Both the position numbers and the translations under genes were made by a program. A stretch of 64,000 nucleotides of DNA, taken from assembly GCA_016929525.1 (NCBI GenBank), contig JAFGIP010000009.1, positions 1-64,000 on the forward strand, read 5' to 3'. The DNA comes from Bacteroidales bacterium (GTDB taxonomy: Bacteria > Bacteroidota > Bacteroidia > Bacteroidales > UBA10428). Positions 46,287 to 55,366 of the stretch are shown in pieces; position 1 is the stretch's first letter; each line of letters begins with the position of its first letter. The notes beneath the pieces were generated by a model. That model did not search any database. It had not been told where the DNA came from and saw only the letters and a program-made list of their open reading frames with translations.

Positions 46287-47975
46287 ATGTCAGTAAAAAG
46301 AAAAAATCATATCAGAAAGGATAATGAAAATAAGCTTGCTGAATTAGAAGAAGCTAACAGAAAACTTAATTCTGATATAAATGAATTGAAAAAAGAGGTT
46401 GAGTTTTTAATAACCAAAAACATATTTAATGATCAGTTAAATGAACTATGTGATTTTTTATCATTGGGATATTTTATTTACAATATTAATGATCAGGTTT
46501 TTATTAATAAATCATCCCTGGTTAAATTAATTGAGAGTTGTATCCCGGGTGAACCCGTTACTGTAAATTCAATTCTTAATATCGCACACCCCGAAGATGC
46601 AGAATTTATTAAAGAAATTTTCAGCCCTCAAAATTTTCAGAAAAAATCAGTCAACGGGCAAATAAGGTTATTCCAAAAAATAAAAGAGTCAAGAGAGATA
46701 AGATATTTTAGTGTAAATGGCATCTATAGTTCCGGTAATAACATCACAACTGTATTTACCGGAATATTGCGAGATATTACGCGTGAAGTAAAACAAAGCA
46801 AGGATTATCAAAGAAGCATTGAAAAAGCATCGGAAGCCGATAGAATAAAAACAATGTTCCTTCTGAATATTTCACATAATATCAGAACGCCTATGAATTC
46901 AATTCTTGGGTTTGCAGAGCTGTTAAGCCTTACTGATCCGGGCCGGGAAAAAAGAAAAGAATATATAAAAGTCATTAAGAATCAAAGTAAAAGTCTGCTT
47001 CAGCTTATTGATGATGTAGCCGAATTAGCAAAATATGAAAGTGGTTCAATGACAGTGACAAAAACACCAGTAAACCTGAATCATCTTATTAATGAAGTAA
47101 GACTTGAACTTGAATCTTACCGTTCAATTAAAAACAGAGAACAAGTTAATATTGAAGTAAAGTATCGGGTTCCTGAAGGTTTGGAAATCTATACCGATGC
47201 CGGCAGATTACACCAGATCATTTCAAATCTGCTAAAACATTCTCTAAAATATACCAGTAATGGAACTGTTTCTGTTGGATATAATTTACCCGCAGATAAT
47301 AAGCTTGAGATATTTGTGAAAGATACAAGCCAGGGGATCAGTAAAGATGAAATAAAATTTCTTTTCGATCGATTTACACAAATCGAAAAGAACGACTTTA
47401 GCAGATATGAAGAAGATCCCGGTTTTGGTTTGACAATCGCAAGATCTGCAGTGAAACTTCTCGGAGGAAGGATTAATTTCGAAACAAATGAAGATAATGG
47501 AATTTTTTTCACAGTAAGCTTACCATTTGAGGCTCCTCCAAAAATAAAACATGAAGAGATCGGGAAAGAAGTTGAAGGAGAAATATCATTCCAGTCGAAA
47601 TACAAATGGGGAAATAAACTAATTCTAATTGTTGAAGATGAAGAGGTAAACGGATTATTTCTTGAAGCAGTATTCCAGGAAACAGGTGCTCAGACAATTT
47701 ATGCAAAGAATGGAAAAGAAGCAATCGATCTATGCAAATCTATTATTAAGATAAGCATGGTCCTGATGGACATTAAAATGCCCGTTATGAGTGGAATTAA
47801 AGCTACTCAGGAAATCCGGAAATTTAATAAAACTCTGCCGATAATTGCTCAAACAGCACTGGCATCGGAAGAAGATAAACATCACTGCATGGTTGCAGGA
47901 TGCAACGATACTATAACAAAACCTATTGATGTTGAGGAATTACTAAATCTGGTCAGTAAATATCTGTCTGTTTAA
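46287..47975 (+). CDS. hybrid sensor histidine kinase
   Basis: 562 residues, soluble. N-terminal coiled coil, a PAS-like domain (about 55-170), HisKA with His197 in NISHNIRTPMNSILGF, HATPase_c (about 300-410: N-box-like IISNLLKHSLKY, FVKDTSQGIS, FDRFTQ, GFGLTIARSA) and a C-terminal receiver with Asp495 in VLMDIKMPVMSG and Lys in TITKPID. The N box has Leu-Lys-His in place of the usual N-A-x-K, a mild divergence. It likely takes input from the upstream GAF/PAS protein and passes phosphate to one of the stand-alone receivers. Confidence 0.88.
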   Translation: MSVKRKNHIRKDNENKLAELEEANRKLNSDINELKKEVEFLITKNIFNDQLNELCDFLSLGYFIYNINDQVFINKSSLVKLIESCIPGEPVTVNSILNIAHPEDAEFIKEIFSPQNFQKKSVNGQIRLFQKIKESREIRYFSVNGIYSSGNNITTVFTGILRDITREVKQSKDYQRSIEKASEADRIKTMFLLNISHNIRTPMNSILGFAELLSLTDPGREKRKEYIKVIKNQSKSLLQLIDDVAELAKYESGSMTVTKTPVNLNHLINEVRLELESYRSIKNREQVNIEVKYRVPEGLEIYTDAGRLHQIISNLLKHSLKYTSNGTVSVGYNLPADNKLEIFVKDTSQGISKDEIKFLFDRFTQIEKNDFSRYEEDPGFGLTIARSAVKLLGGRINFETNEDNGIFFTVSLPFEAPPKIKHEEIGKEVEGEISFQSKYKWGNKLILIVEDEEVNGLFLEAVFQETGAQTIYAKNGKEAIDLCKSIIKISMVLMDIKMPVMSGIKATQEIRKFNKTLPIIAQTALASEEDKHHCMVAGCNDTITKPIDVEELLNLVSKYLSV

Positions 47976-48023
47976 TTTTTTTTCGTCTTAATTTACATTT
48001 ATCGGAATTGAAGTGAATGATAT

Positions 48024-48031
48024 TATTTTTG
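48024..48031 (+). promoter_or_regulatory. candidate -7 box TATTTTTG of acyP
   Basis: Exact TAnnTTTG match on the plus strand, 40 bases upstream of the acylphosphatase ATG. No good -33 box at 19-21 bases. Confidence 0.35.
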
Positions 48032-48071
48032 TATCGAGTGGTAGATAGTTATTTATTTTTAAATTTCTTTT

Positions 48072-48356
48072 ATGCCCGATATTAAAAAAAAACATAAAAA
48101 TATTATTGTTAAAGGGCGGGTGCAGGGGGTAGGTTTCAGATTTTCAGCCCGAAATATGGCAATCTCTCTTGGTATAAAAGGTTATGTCAGAAATTTATAT
48201 GATGGAAATGTCCTTATTGAAGCTGAAGGTTCGGAAATACAGTTAAAACATTTCCTGGAATGGTGTTATAAAGGTCCCGGTTATGCAAGCGTAGAAGATA
48301 TAGAAATTTCCGATGGTGAATTTAAAGATTACCTGTATTTTGATATCAAACACTGA
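48072..48356 (+). CDS. acyP: acylphosphatase
   Basis: 94 residues. Catalytic Arg23 in VQGVGFRFSARNMA and Asn41 in GYVRNLYDGNV; the length is standard. It hydrolyses acyl phosphates, which would include acetyl and butyryl phosphate from the fermentation pathway encoded at 27-32 kb, though that link is only inference. Its last 11 bases overlap the convergent 3' end of cstA, so transcripts of the two genes can pair. Confidence 0.95.
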   Translation: MPDIKKKHKNIIVKGRVQGVGFRFSARNMAISLGIKGYVRNLYDGNVLIEAEGSEIQLKHFLEWCYKGPGYASVEDIEISDGEFKDYLYFDIKH

Positions 48357-50100
48357 TTTTTTTCCATATTACTGAATGAACACATGAAATAAGCAGCCAA
48401 CATGATAAAAATAATATTATCACACTCATCGATACTAATAAATAATCCTCTGCTTGAAGAAATACTAGCAAATTTTCAAAAATAGACCATAATGTCATTG
48501 TTAATACAAATAACATAGGTACTGCTGCAAGAAAATAATTTTTCCTTTTTCGATATAAATAAATACTTACAATAGCCAAACCTAATGCTGCCAACAGTTG
48601 GTTCAACGTTCCAAAGAGCGGCCATAATAATAGTGCTCCTTTCCCTCCTGGTTTTAGAAATGTCATAGTTGCCGCAAGGGCAACAACAAAAAAAGTTGCA
48701 ATATACCTGTTTTTAAATGGTGCGAATGTTTTTTCTGTTCTGACTGATTTTGATAATTCCTGTAATGATAATCTCTGCATACGAGTTGCTGAGTCAAGTG
48801 TTGTATTGGCAAAACTCACAATAAAAACTGCAATCATTGGTCGGCCAATATTAGGAGGAATACCAATAGAACTAAACAAATTCGATGCACCAATAATAAA
48901 AGACTCCAGCTTAGCCCCTATTCCACTATTGGTTGTCGACCATGAAGAATAATATCTGTAAAAGGCTTCTGTTCCAACCAATCTTCCATTATCACTGTCA
49001 ACTCCCATTCCCAAACCTGCTGCTACACTAATCAACACCAGTACTGCAAGTAAACCTTCAGTCAACATAGCTCCATAACCAATCGGCAGAGTATCCGTTT
49101 CGTATTTAACCTGTTTTACCGTTGTACCGGAACTTGCAATTGAATGAAAACCGGATATAGCTCCACAGGCAATTATAATAAAAAGTATGGGCATCATGTC
49201 CGGCACATCACTTTCAGGGGCAAATGAAAGATTATTTATCGCCGGAGCAGATATCACAGGGTGGGCAACAAATACTGCAATTATTAACAGACCCAAAGCA
49301 ACAAATAATTGATGGGAGTTTATATAATCACGGGGTTGTAATAGTTTCTGTACCGGCAGTGTCGAAGCAAAGAATACATATATAAAAAGAGCAATACACC
49401 AGGTAACAGTGATAGCGTCACTAACATTCCAGCCATATGCGGGCATATTCTGAAATAAGGGAAGCTTTGATAAATCAACCGGGAAATAAACACCCAGAAT
49501 AATTGTTCCATACATTAGCAATAAGGCAATTATCGAGTATAATAAATCGCTTCCCCCTTTTTTTATCTGCCAACCAAGCCAGACAGCAATTGGTAACTGG
49601 GCCCATACAGGAATTACGGACTCAGGGTATAGCACAAACAATGTTGCTACGATCAGAGCAAATACTGATAATACTATAAAAAGGAGAAATTGCATTATAA
49701 ACTGGAACGCAATTCGCGATCCCGGGCCAACAATATCACCAGTCAGTTCACCTATAGATTTTCCCTCTTTACGAGCAGAAATAACAAGGGTAGAGAAATC
49801 ATGAACTGCACCCATAAAAACAGAACCAAAGAATACCCAAAGAAACGCCGGTAACCATCCCCAGATTATTCCTATTGCAGGACCAACAATTGGACCCAGG
49901 CCAGCAATAGTTGTAAAATGATGTCCAAAAACTATATTTTTTTTTGTTGGAACAAAATCGATATTATCTTCGTATTTTTCAGAGGGCATTTTATTGCTTA
50001 AAGTAATTCCAAATATTCTTCTTGCAAGATATTTTCCGTAGGTATGGTAGGCAATTAAATAACCCGCAAAAACAATAATTACAAGAATAACTGAGTTCAT
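48346..50100 (-). CDS. cstA: carbon starvation protein CstA family, peptide transporter
   Basis: 584 residues, shorter than E. coli CstA (701), inner membrane with about 15 hydrophobic helices. Family signatures: NIVFGHHFTTIAGLGPIVGPAIG (start), the FHSIASSGTTVKQ loop and FANTTLDSATRMQRLSLQEL. CstA/YjiY proteins take up peptides or pyruvate under starvation. It is divergent from the universal stress protein gene (96-base gap), a pairing that suggests shared starvation or stress control. Confidence 0.92.
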   Translation of the reverse strand: MNSVILVIIVFAGYLIAYHTYGKYLARRIFGITLSNKMPSEKYEDNIDFVPTKKNIVFGHHFTTIAGLGPIVGPAIGIIWGWLPAFLWVFFGSVFMGAVHDFSTLVISARKEGKSIGELTGDIVGPGSRIAFQFIMQFLLFIVLSVFALIVATLFVLYPESVIPVWAQLPIAVWLGWQIKKGGSDLLYSIIALLLMYGTIILGVYFPVDLSKLPLFQNMPAYGWNVSDAITVTWCIALFIYVFFASTLPVQKLLQPRDYINSHQLFVALGLLIIAVFVAHPVISAPAINNLSFAPESDVPDMMPILFIIIACGAISGFHSIASSGTTVKQVKYETDTLPIGYGAMLTEGLLAVLVLISVAAGLGMGVDSDNGRLVGTEAFYRYYSSWSTTNSGIGAKLESFIIGASNLFSSIGIPPNIGRPMIAVFIVSFANTTLDSATRMQRLSLQELSKSVRTEKTFAPFKNRYIATFFVVALAATMTFLKPGGKGALLLWPLFGTLNQLLAALGLAIVSIYLYRKRKNYFLAAVPMLFVLTMTLWSIFENLLVFLQAEDYLLVSMSVIILFLSCWLLISCVHSVIWKKISV

Positions 50101-50196
50101 GTTAGAATATTTAAAGTGGAAAATAATTCATTTTAAGGCTTTTTTCAGAATTTTAGATAAAAATTCATTACTTTAATTGTAGAAAATTTCAAAGTC

Positions 50197-51012
50197 ATGA
50201 CCAATCCCCGACCGAGAATACTGGTACCCTACGACTTCTCAGAGTTATCCGATGCAGCTGTGAAGCATGCTGTTCAGTTTGCTAAGATAACAGAATCTTC
50301 CATTGTATTCCTTAATATTGTGCCTGATCTTGCACACGAATCAGAAGCCCTGAAGAGATTACAGGAGGTAGCTGGTGCTTTCATGAGTAAATATGGTGTC
50401 GATATAGAATGTAAAATAAGACCTGGAAGAGTGTCAACAGCAATAAGAACTTATGCTGAAACCATGGATGCGTTTCTTGTAATAATGAAAACCCAGAGAC
50501 CTAAAGGCAGAGAAAAATATATTGGTACAAGGACCGTTCGTTTAATGGCCGGTTCAAAAATACCGTTCTATGTAGTACAGGAACCCCCAAAACGACTTGG
50601 ACTGCGTCATGTGGTCTTTCCTATAGATTTCCGTCGTGAGAATAAAGAAAAACTCTCGTGGATCAGTATACTTTCAAAATACTATACTTCAAAGATATAC
50701 TTTGTAAAACCCAAAGGGAAAGATTATATAGTACGTAATAATCTGGAGTTTGCCAAAAGATTCCTAGAAGGGAAAAATATCTATTACGAAATAAAAACCG
50801 TTGGACATAAATACAATACTGTGCAGGATACACTCGATTTTGCAAATGAAATTAAGGCAGAACTTATCATTATTATGCTTAGTAAAAACATAACCTTTGC
50901 TAAGGTTATGCTGGGACTTAAAGAACAAAAATATATTTCAAACGATTATAAAATTCCGGTGTTGTGTCTAAATCCACGTTCTGATCTGAGAAAATATGAA
51001 GGCTGGTTTTAA
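50197..51012 (+). CDS. tandem universal stress protein
   Basis: 271 residues with two Usp-like domains. The first (1-130) starts RILVPYDFSELSDAAVKHA and ends with a GSKIPFYVVQEPP strand. The second (about 135-260) starts RHVVFPIDFRRENKEKLSW and is more divergent. The classical ATP-loop G-x2-G-x9-G(S/T) is only partial in both (GTRTVRLMAGS in the first). A cytosolic stress-response role is inferred. Its stop abuts the convergent batE stop. Confidence 0.85.
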   Translation: MTNPRPRILVPYDFSELSDAAVKHAVQFAKITESSIVFLNIVPDLAHESEALKRLQEVAGAFMSKYGVDIECKIRPGRVSTAIRTYAETMDAFLVIMKTQRPKGREKYIGTRTVRLMAGSKIPFYVVQEPPKRLGLRHVVFPIDFRRENKEKLSWISILSKYYTSKIYFVKPKGKDYIVRNNLEFAKRFLEGKNIYYEIKTVGHKYNTVQDTLDFANEIKAELIIIMLSKNITFAKVMLGLKEQKYISNDYKIPVLCLNPRSDLRKYEGWF

Positions 51013-51774
51013 TTAAATCGGTTCTACATCTTCTTTTAAAAGCCATCCCTGTTTACCATCGGAAAGTTTAATTTCATACCATTCATCCAGTTCATCGACA
51101 ATATATACCTTTGTACCTTCGTGAATAATGAACAGATTGGTACTTGACTGACTTGGTGAACTTTTTACTGTGATCGTCGATGATATTGCTATACAACTAT
51201 TTTCTTTAGCAAGTAACATTTTTGATTTATATGAACAATAAAATGTGCTTACTGATATTATTAAAAGGATGACACTAATATAAAAGGCGCTTTTCCTAAG
51301 ATCTATTTTTACAGTAATGAAATAAACCAAAAGTAAAACTAGCATCAGTACAAATGCTGACAGACTAATAATTGACCACAGATTTGTATTTACCAATGAA
51401 ATTAAGCTATTAACCCACCGGCGTATGACAAATTCGGGAATTTGATCTATCTCATCGATATTATACATTTTCACCTTATTTAGATTATATGTAATGTCCT
51501 CATTGGAAGGGTCTAGAAGCAAAGCTCTTTCATAGTTCAGGATTGCCTTTGGATAGTTACGGATTTTATAGTAAGCGTTACCAAGGTTATAATATATTTC
51601 TGCCGATTCAAATCCCAGATTAATGATATGTTCGTATCCCGCTATCGCTTCATCAAAACTGTTATTACTATACATTGTATTAGCTGCTGTAAATAGCGAA
51701 TCAACTGTATCACTTGCAAAAGCCCCTTGTAAGTTGAATGCGGCAATTAATATCAAAATGATGAGTTTCTTCAT
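51013..51774 (-). CDS. batE: BatE-type protein: TPR repeats, membrane segments and SH3 domain
   Basis: 253 residues. A signal peptide (LIAAFNLQGAFA) precedes TPR motifs (AGYEHIINLGFESAEIYYNL, AILNYERALLLDPSNEDI), then two membrane helices (about 135-180) and a C-terminal bacterial SH3-like domain (TVKSSPSQSSTNLFIIHEGTKV, WYEIKLSDGKQGWL). It overlaps the batD stop by one base (TAATG), so it is translationally coupled as the last gene of the Bat operon. It probably acts in the envelope complex linked to stress tolerance. Confidence 0.85.
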   Translation of the reverse strand: MKKLIILILIAAFNLQGAFASDTVDSLFTAANTMYSNNSFDEAIAGYEHIINLGFESAEIYYNLGNAYYKIRNYPKAILNYERALLLDPSNEDITYNLNKVKMYNIDEIDQIPEFVIRRWVNSLISLVNTNLWSIISLSAFVLMLVLLLVYFITVKIDLRKSAFYISVILLIISVSTFYCSYKSKMLLAKENSCIAISSTITVKSSPSQSSTNLFIIHEGTKVYIVDELDEWYEIKLSDGKQGWLLKEDVEPI

Positions 51775-53603
51775 TATATCTTAATTTTTTGGTCGAGTTT
51801 AGTTATGACCTTTTCAGCCCTTTTATACAGACCTGACATTTCCGCCTCAGGATTACCAGGTGCGAACCTCGCATATTCACAGATTTCAAGAATTGCAAAA
51901 AATTCGTCAGATATTTCAATATTCACTTTTTGGGTTTGCAACACTTCCAGTGAATGCCCTTTAGAAAGTTCCGAAATGGAAATGTTTAACTTATCTGACA
52001 GGAAGCCCCATAATGCCTTACTTAATTCATCATAAAACTCTTCTTTTTTATCCTGTTTTAAAAGTCGTTGTGCCATCTTTAGTTTTCGTGATGCCACTTT
52101 GTTTGCCTTGCGGTTTTTATATTTAACAACGTTGGCGCTTCTTTTTATCTGTTCCCTGCGAATAATTAAAACAACTATAAAAGCAGCAAAACTCAAAATA
52201 TAGAGCGAAAAGAACCACTTGCTTCCAAAATAGAATCTGTCTTTGCGTTTTAATTTTGTTATTGTCTCAATATATCGAATATCACTGCCAAGTAATTCTA
52301 CTTCTTCCTTTGACAGATTGCTGATTTGAACAGATGTGCTATCCCCTTCCCCCTTTTCAACAATAATGTCAAATGAGCGTGTTGTGATGGTTTTGTAAGT
52401 TCTTGATAAAGGATCAAAATAGACAAGTGAAAATGGTGGAACCGTAAAATGCCCTGCATGTCTCGGAATTGCAGTATACTCTATCAGAACTTTACCCGTA
52501 CGATTATCGTTGTTCTTATCCAGACGAACTTCTTTTACCGGGTCAAAAACTTCAAAAGCCGGCGGAAAGTCAGATCCAATACTTTCAATAAGTTTTATAT
52601 TACCTCTTCCTGAAATGGCAACCCGGAAAATAATCGCATCATTAGTTTTAACATTGGTTTCTGATACAGAGGCACCAATCTCGAAATGACCCACAGCACC
52701 GGAAAATCCCTCAGGCTGATTACCGGGAAGCTGTCTTATATTAAATGTCAAAGGTTTGCTTTTCAGATTAATTCTTTTTCTCTGAACCGGAGATCCAAAA
52801 AATTCATCGAAAATACTTCTTGGAGTCCTGCTGCTCTGTTCCTGTACTTCCACCAATAAATTAAAAGGTTCAATTTTAATTTCACCACTTTTCTGAGGAT
52901 AGAGAATCACTTTACTCAAAACGCCGGAATAATATATATCATTCCCTACCTTTTCTCTTTCGAATGATGTTTGCGGTATTTCAACATTTTGCTGGTAAAA
53001 ACCCACAAAATTCGGTCCTTTAAACTGCTGGTCAATGCCGGATATCTGTACTTTGGTATATAGTTTTACCCATGCAGTAATCTGCTCACCTATGTAAGCG
53101 GTTTTCTTATCAGCAACCAACTGTACAAAAATATCTTCACCATCGCTAATCGTACTTCCTGCAACCGTCTTATCCTGTTTTGAACCCTGCGAGGATTGCG
53201 TGCCCGATCCCACAACTTCAATATTCAGAGAATTTGATTTGTATTCATCTCTCTTATATGTAGCAGTTGCATGTGCAATGGTATAGGTACCTGCATTGGG
53301 AGGAGCCTGCAAATAATATGTATATGTATAAGTGGAACTTCGGGTTGTTTTTCCGTTGATCATCTGAAAAGAAGTACTCTGACCTGTATGTGGACCACCT
53401 ACATATCTGAATTCACCAAAATTGGGGGGAGTAAAATTGTCAATATCCTTATTGACTGTATAAGTAAGCTGAAATTGTTCTTCTGCTCTTAATACTTTTG
53501 GTGCACTTGCAGTAAATGAGATATCCTGTGTGTAGGCAATATTTAAAATCGCAGTCAGTATGATGATCAGGGTACTTATCCAAAAAATTTTATTCTTACT
53601 CAT
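51774..53603 (-). CDS. batD: BatD, aerotolerance operon membrane protein
   Basis: About 609 residues from ATG 53603 (MSKNKIFWIS), which gives a normal signal peptide; ATG 53621 would add six residues. The N-terminal ~450 residues are repeated beta-sandwich domains of the BatD/oxygen-tolerance type (FTASAPKVLRAEEQFQLTYTV, NTYYLQAPPNAGTYTI-like). A single membrane helix follows near 475-495 (FFSLYILSFAAFIVVLII), then a cytosolic helical tail (KKEEFYDELSKALWGFL). Periplasmic, membrane anchored, probably binding the VWA proteins BatA and BatB. Confidence 0.9.
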   Translation of the reverse strand: MSKNKIFWISTLIIILTAILNIAYTQDISFTASAPKVLRAEEQFQLTYTVNKDIDNFTPPNFGEFRYVGGPHTGQSTSFQMINGKTTRSSTYTYTYYLQAPPNAGTYTIAHATATYKRDEYKSNSLNIEVVGSGTQSSQGSKQDKTVAGSTISDGEDIFVQLVADKKTAYIGEQITAWVKLYTKVQISGIDQQFKGPNFVGFYQQNVEIPQTSFEREKVGNDIYYSGVLSKVILYPQKSGEIKIEPFNLLVEVQEQSSRTPRSIFDEFFGSPVQRKRINLKSKPLTFNIRQLPGNQPEGFSGAVGHFEIGASVSETNVKTNDAIIFRVAISGRGNIKLIESIGSDFPPAFEVFDPVKEVRLDKNNDNRTGKVLIEYTAIPRHAGHFTVPPFSLVYFDPLSRTYKTITTRSFDIIVEKGEGDSTSVQISNLSKEEVELLGSDIRYIETITKLKRKDRFYFGSKWFFSLYILSFAAFIVVLIIRREQIKRSANVVKYKNRKANKVASRKLKMAQRLLKQDKKEEFYDELSKALWGFLSDKLNISISELSKGHSLEVLQTQKVNIEISDEFFAILEICEYARFAPGNPEAEMSGLYKRAEKVITKLDQKIKI

Positions 53604-53631
53604 ATTTACTGCAAGTTTCATAGCTTTAATT

Positions 53632-54312
53632 TTACCATTCTTTTTCTACTGGTATTTTTCTCATCATTGCCTTTTGCTCCTGGACTTTTTTCATTACATC
53701 CTTTTCATCCTGTTCCATTGCTTCAAGAAGTCTTTCAGCATCTTCTTTCGATATTTGTTGTTCTTTTCCGGTCTGTTGCTGTTGCTGTTGCTGTTGCTGA
53801 TTTTGCTGTTGCTGTTGCTGATCCTGTTGTTGTTGTTGCTGATCCTGTTGTTGCTGTTGCTGATCCTGTTGTTGCTGTTGATTTTGTTGTTGGTTTAACA
53901 TATTCTGTGCAAGGAACAAATTATGTTTTGCATCCCGATCTTTGGGGTTCAGGCGTAAGCTTTGTTTATAGGCCTCAATACTTCTTTCCAGTTTTTGAGA
54001 TTTAAAGTATGAATTTCCTAAGTTATAGTAATAATCAGCAAGCTTTTCATTTTCTTCTTCTTTGCTGACTGCTGTTTCAAATTTTGTAATTGCAGGTTCA
54101 TACTGATCCTGTTTATATAATGAATTGCCAAGATTATAAGTTGCATCTGTCGATTCGGGATTTTTATCCAGAGCTTTCCGATAATGAAGTTCAGCTTCGG
54201 AATACCCTTCCTGTTTAAACTCCCTGTTTCCCCTTCTGATTTCCTTTTTTACATTCTGTGCATTCAAAAAAACAGAACATGAAACCAATATGAATATAAT
54301 TAATGTTCTCAT
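53632..54312 (-). CDS. batC: BatC, TPR protein with a long glutamine-repeat tract
   Basis: 226 residues. A signal peptide (IIFILVSCSVFLNAQ) is followed by three TPR units (GYSEAELHYRKALDKNP, QYEPAITKFETAVSKEE, KLERSIEAYKQSLRLNP). Residues about 138-186 are a Gln-rich repeat, mostly DQQQQQQ units, followed by KEEDAERLLEAMEQDEKDV-type helix and a basic C-terminus. BatC-like proteins of other Bacteroidota have a short Q/N-rich linker here. It overlaps batB by four bases. The DNA repeat is a slippage-prone CAG/CAA tract. Confidence 0.88.
   Translation of the reverse strand: MRTLIIFILVSCSVFLNAQNVKKEIRRGNREFKQEGYSEAELHYRKALDKNPESTDATYNLGNSLYKQDQYEPAITKFETAVSKEEENEKLADYYYNLGNSYFKSQKLERSIEAYKQSLRLNPKDRDAKHNLFLAQNMLNQQQNQQQQQDQQQQQQDQQQQQQDQQQQQQNQQQQQQQQQTGKEQQISKEDAERLLEAMEQDEKDVMKKVQEQKAMMRKIPVEKEW
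53765..53895. repeat. batC: CAA/CAG trinucleotide and 21-base repeat in batC
   Basis: About 130 bases of CAACAG-type codons (on the minus strand), including several near-identical 21-base units encoding DQQQQQQ. Length variation would keep the frame. Confidence 0.85.
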
Positions 54313-55355
54313 GACGGCAAGTTCTTTCTGAAAATTGATAAATTGGCAAATTTTTGATTCTTCCTTTCCATAATTAAAAAATCGATCAGCAGCAGAAGAA
54401 GAGCAAATGCTATAAAATAGTGAAACTGATCGTCGTATTCGGAATAAACCTTAGTTTCAATTTCCGATTTGTTCAGCTGATTAAGTTCGTTGTATAACTT
54501 ATTTAAACCAACATTTCCTGTCGAAGCTGCATAAAATTCTCCGCCGCCATTATGTGCTATATCTTTCAACATTTTTGCATTAAGTCTGCTTATTACAGGG
54601 TTACCCTGTCTGTCCTGAAGGTATCCGGCCTGTGATGTTCTGCCTCCTGTAACAGGTATCAAAGCCCCTTTTGATGAGCCCATTCCTATTGTATAAACAA
54701 GAATTCCTTTTTCTGCTGCACGCTTTGCAGCTTCTGTCGCATCACCTTCATGATTTTCACCGTCTGAAATTATCACTATAACCTTACTGGCTTCCTGATC
54801 CTGAGTAAATGATTTCATTCCCAGCTCAATTGCCGAACCAATGGCAGTACCCTGTTTTGATACAATTCCTGTACTTATGTTAGAAAGAAATATTTTTGCA
54901 GAAATATAATCGGTTGTTATTGGCAACTGAGTATATGCATCACCGGCAAAAACTATCATCCCAATCTTATCATCCTGCATCTTATCAATCATAGAAGTAA
55001 TAGCCTGCTTTGCACGTTCCAGCCTGTTTGGTTTAATATCTTCCGCCAGCATACTTCTTGAAACATCCAATGCAATAATAAGTTCTATACCTTCTCTTTT
55101 TACCTCCTCAAGCTTAGAACCAAATTGCGGTCGGGCTAATGCTATTATTATGGAAATTATTGCCATTAAGTACAAAATAAACTTAATATTGTTTCTGCCG
55201 GGTGAACGCATTGGCATAAGAATATCGTAAAAACTCATATCCGTAAACCTGCGCATTGCTCTTTTTTTAAAAAAATGAAATACAATATAAATTGCAATTA
55301 GCAGCGGAATAAGAAAAAGCAGATTAAGTAAATATGGATTTGCAAACCTGAACAT
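54309..55355 (-). CDS. batB: BatB, VWA-domain membrane protein
   Basis: 348 residues. Two N-terminal membrane helices (about 8-26 and 56-74), a von Willebrand A domain (about 85-295) with MIDAS motif LIIALDVSRSM and TAIGSAIEL plus VIIISDGENHEG, and a final helix (FHYFIAFALLLLLIDFLI). The protein sits in the inner membrane with the VWA domain on one face. It belongs to the aerotolerance operon between batA and batC. Confidence 0.93.
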   Translation of the reverse strand: MFRFANPYLLNLLFLIPLLIAIYIVFHFFKKRAMRRFTDMSFYDILMPMRSPGRNNIKFILYLMAIISIIIALARPQFGSKLEEVKREGIELIIALDVSRSMLAEDIKPNRLERAKQAITSMIDKMQDDKIGMIVFAGDAYTQLPITTDYISAKIFLSNISTGIVSKQGTAIGSAIELGMKSFTQDQEASKVIVIISDGENHEGDATEAAKRAAEKGILVYTIGMGSSKGALIPVTGGRTSQAGYLQDRQGNPVISRLNAKMLKDIAHNGGGEFYAASTGNVGLNKLYNELNQLNKSEIETKVYSEYDDQFHYFIAFALLLLLIDFLIMERKNQKFANLSIFRKNLPS

Positions 55356-55366
55356 ACTTTTAAGTT

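Noticed and set aside
53560..53898. Plus-strand frames rich in Leu or Val opposite batC
   Set aside because: They are the reverse reading of the CAA/CAG glutamine repeat, with no start context or domain.
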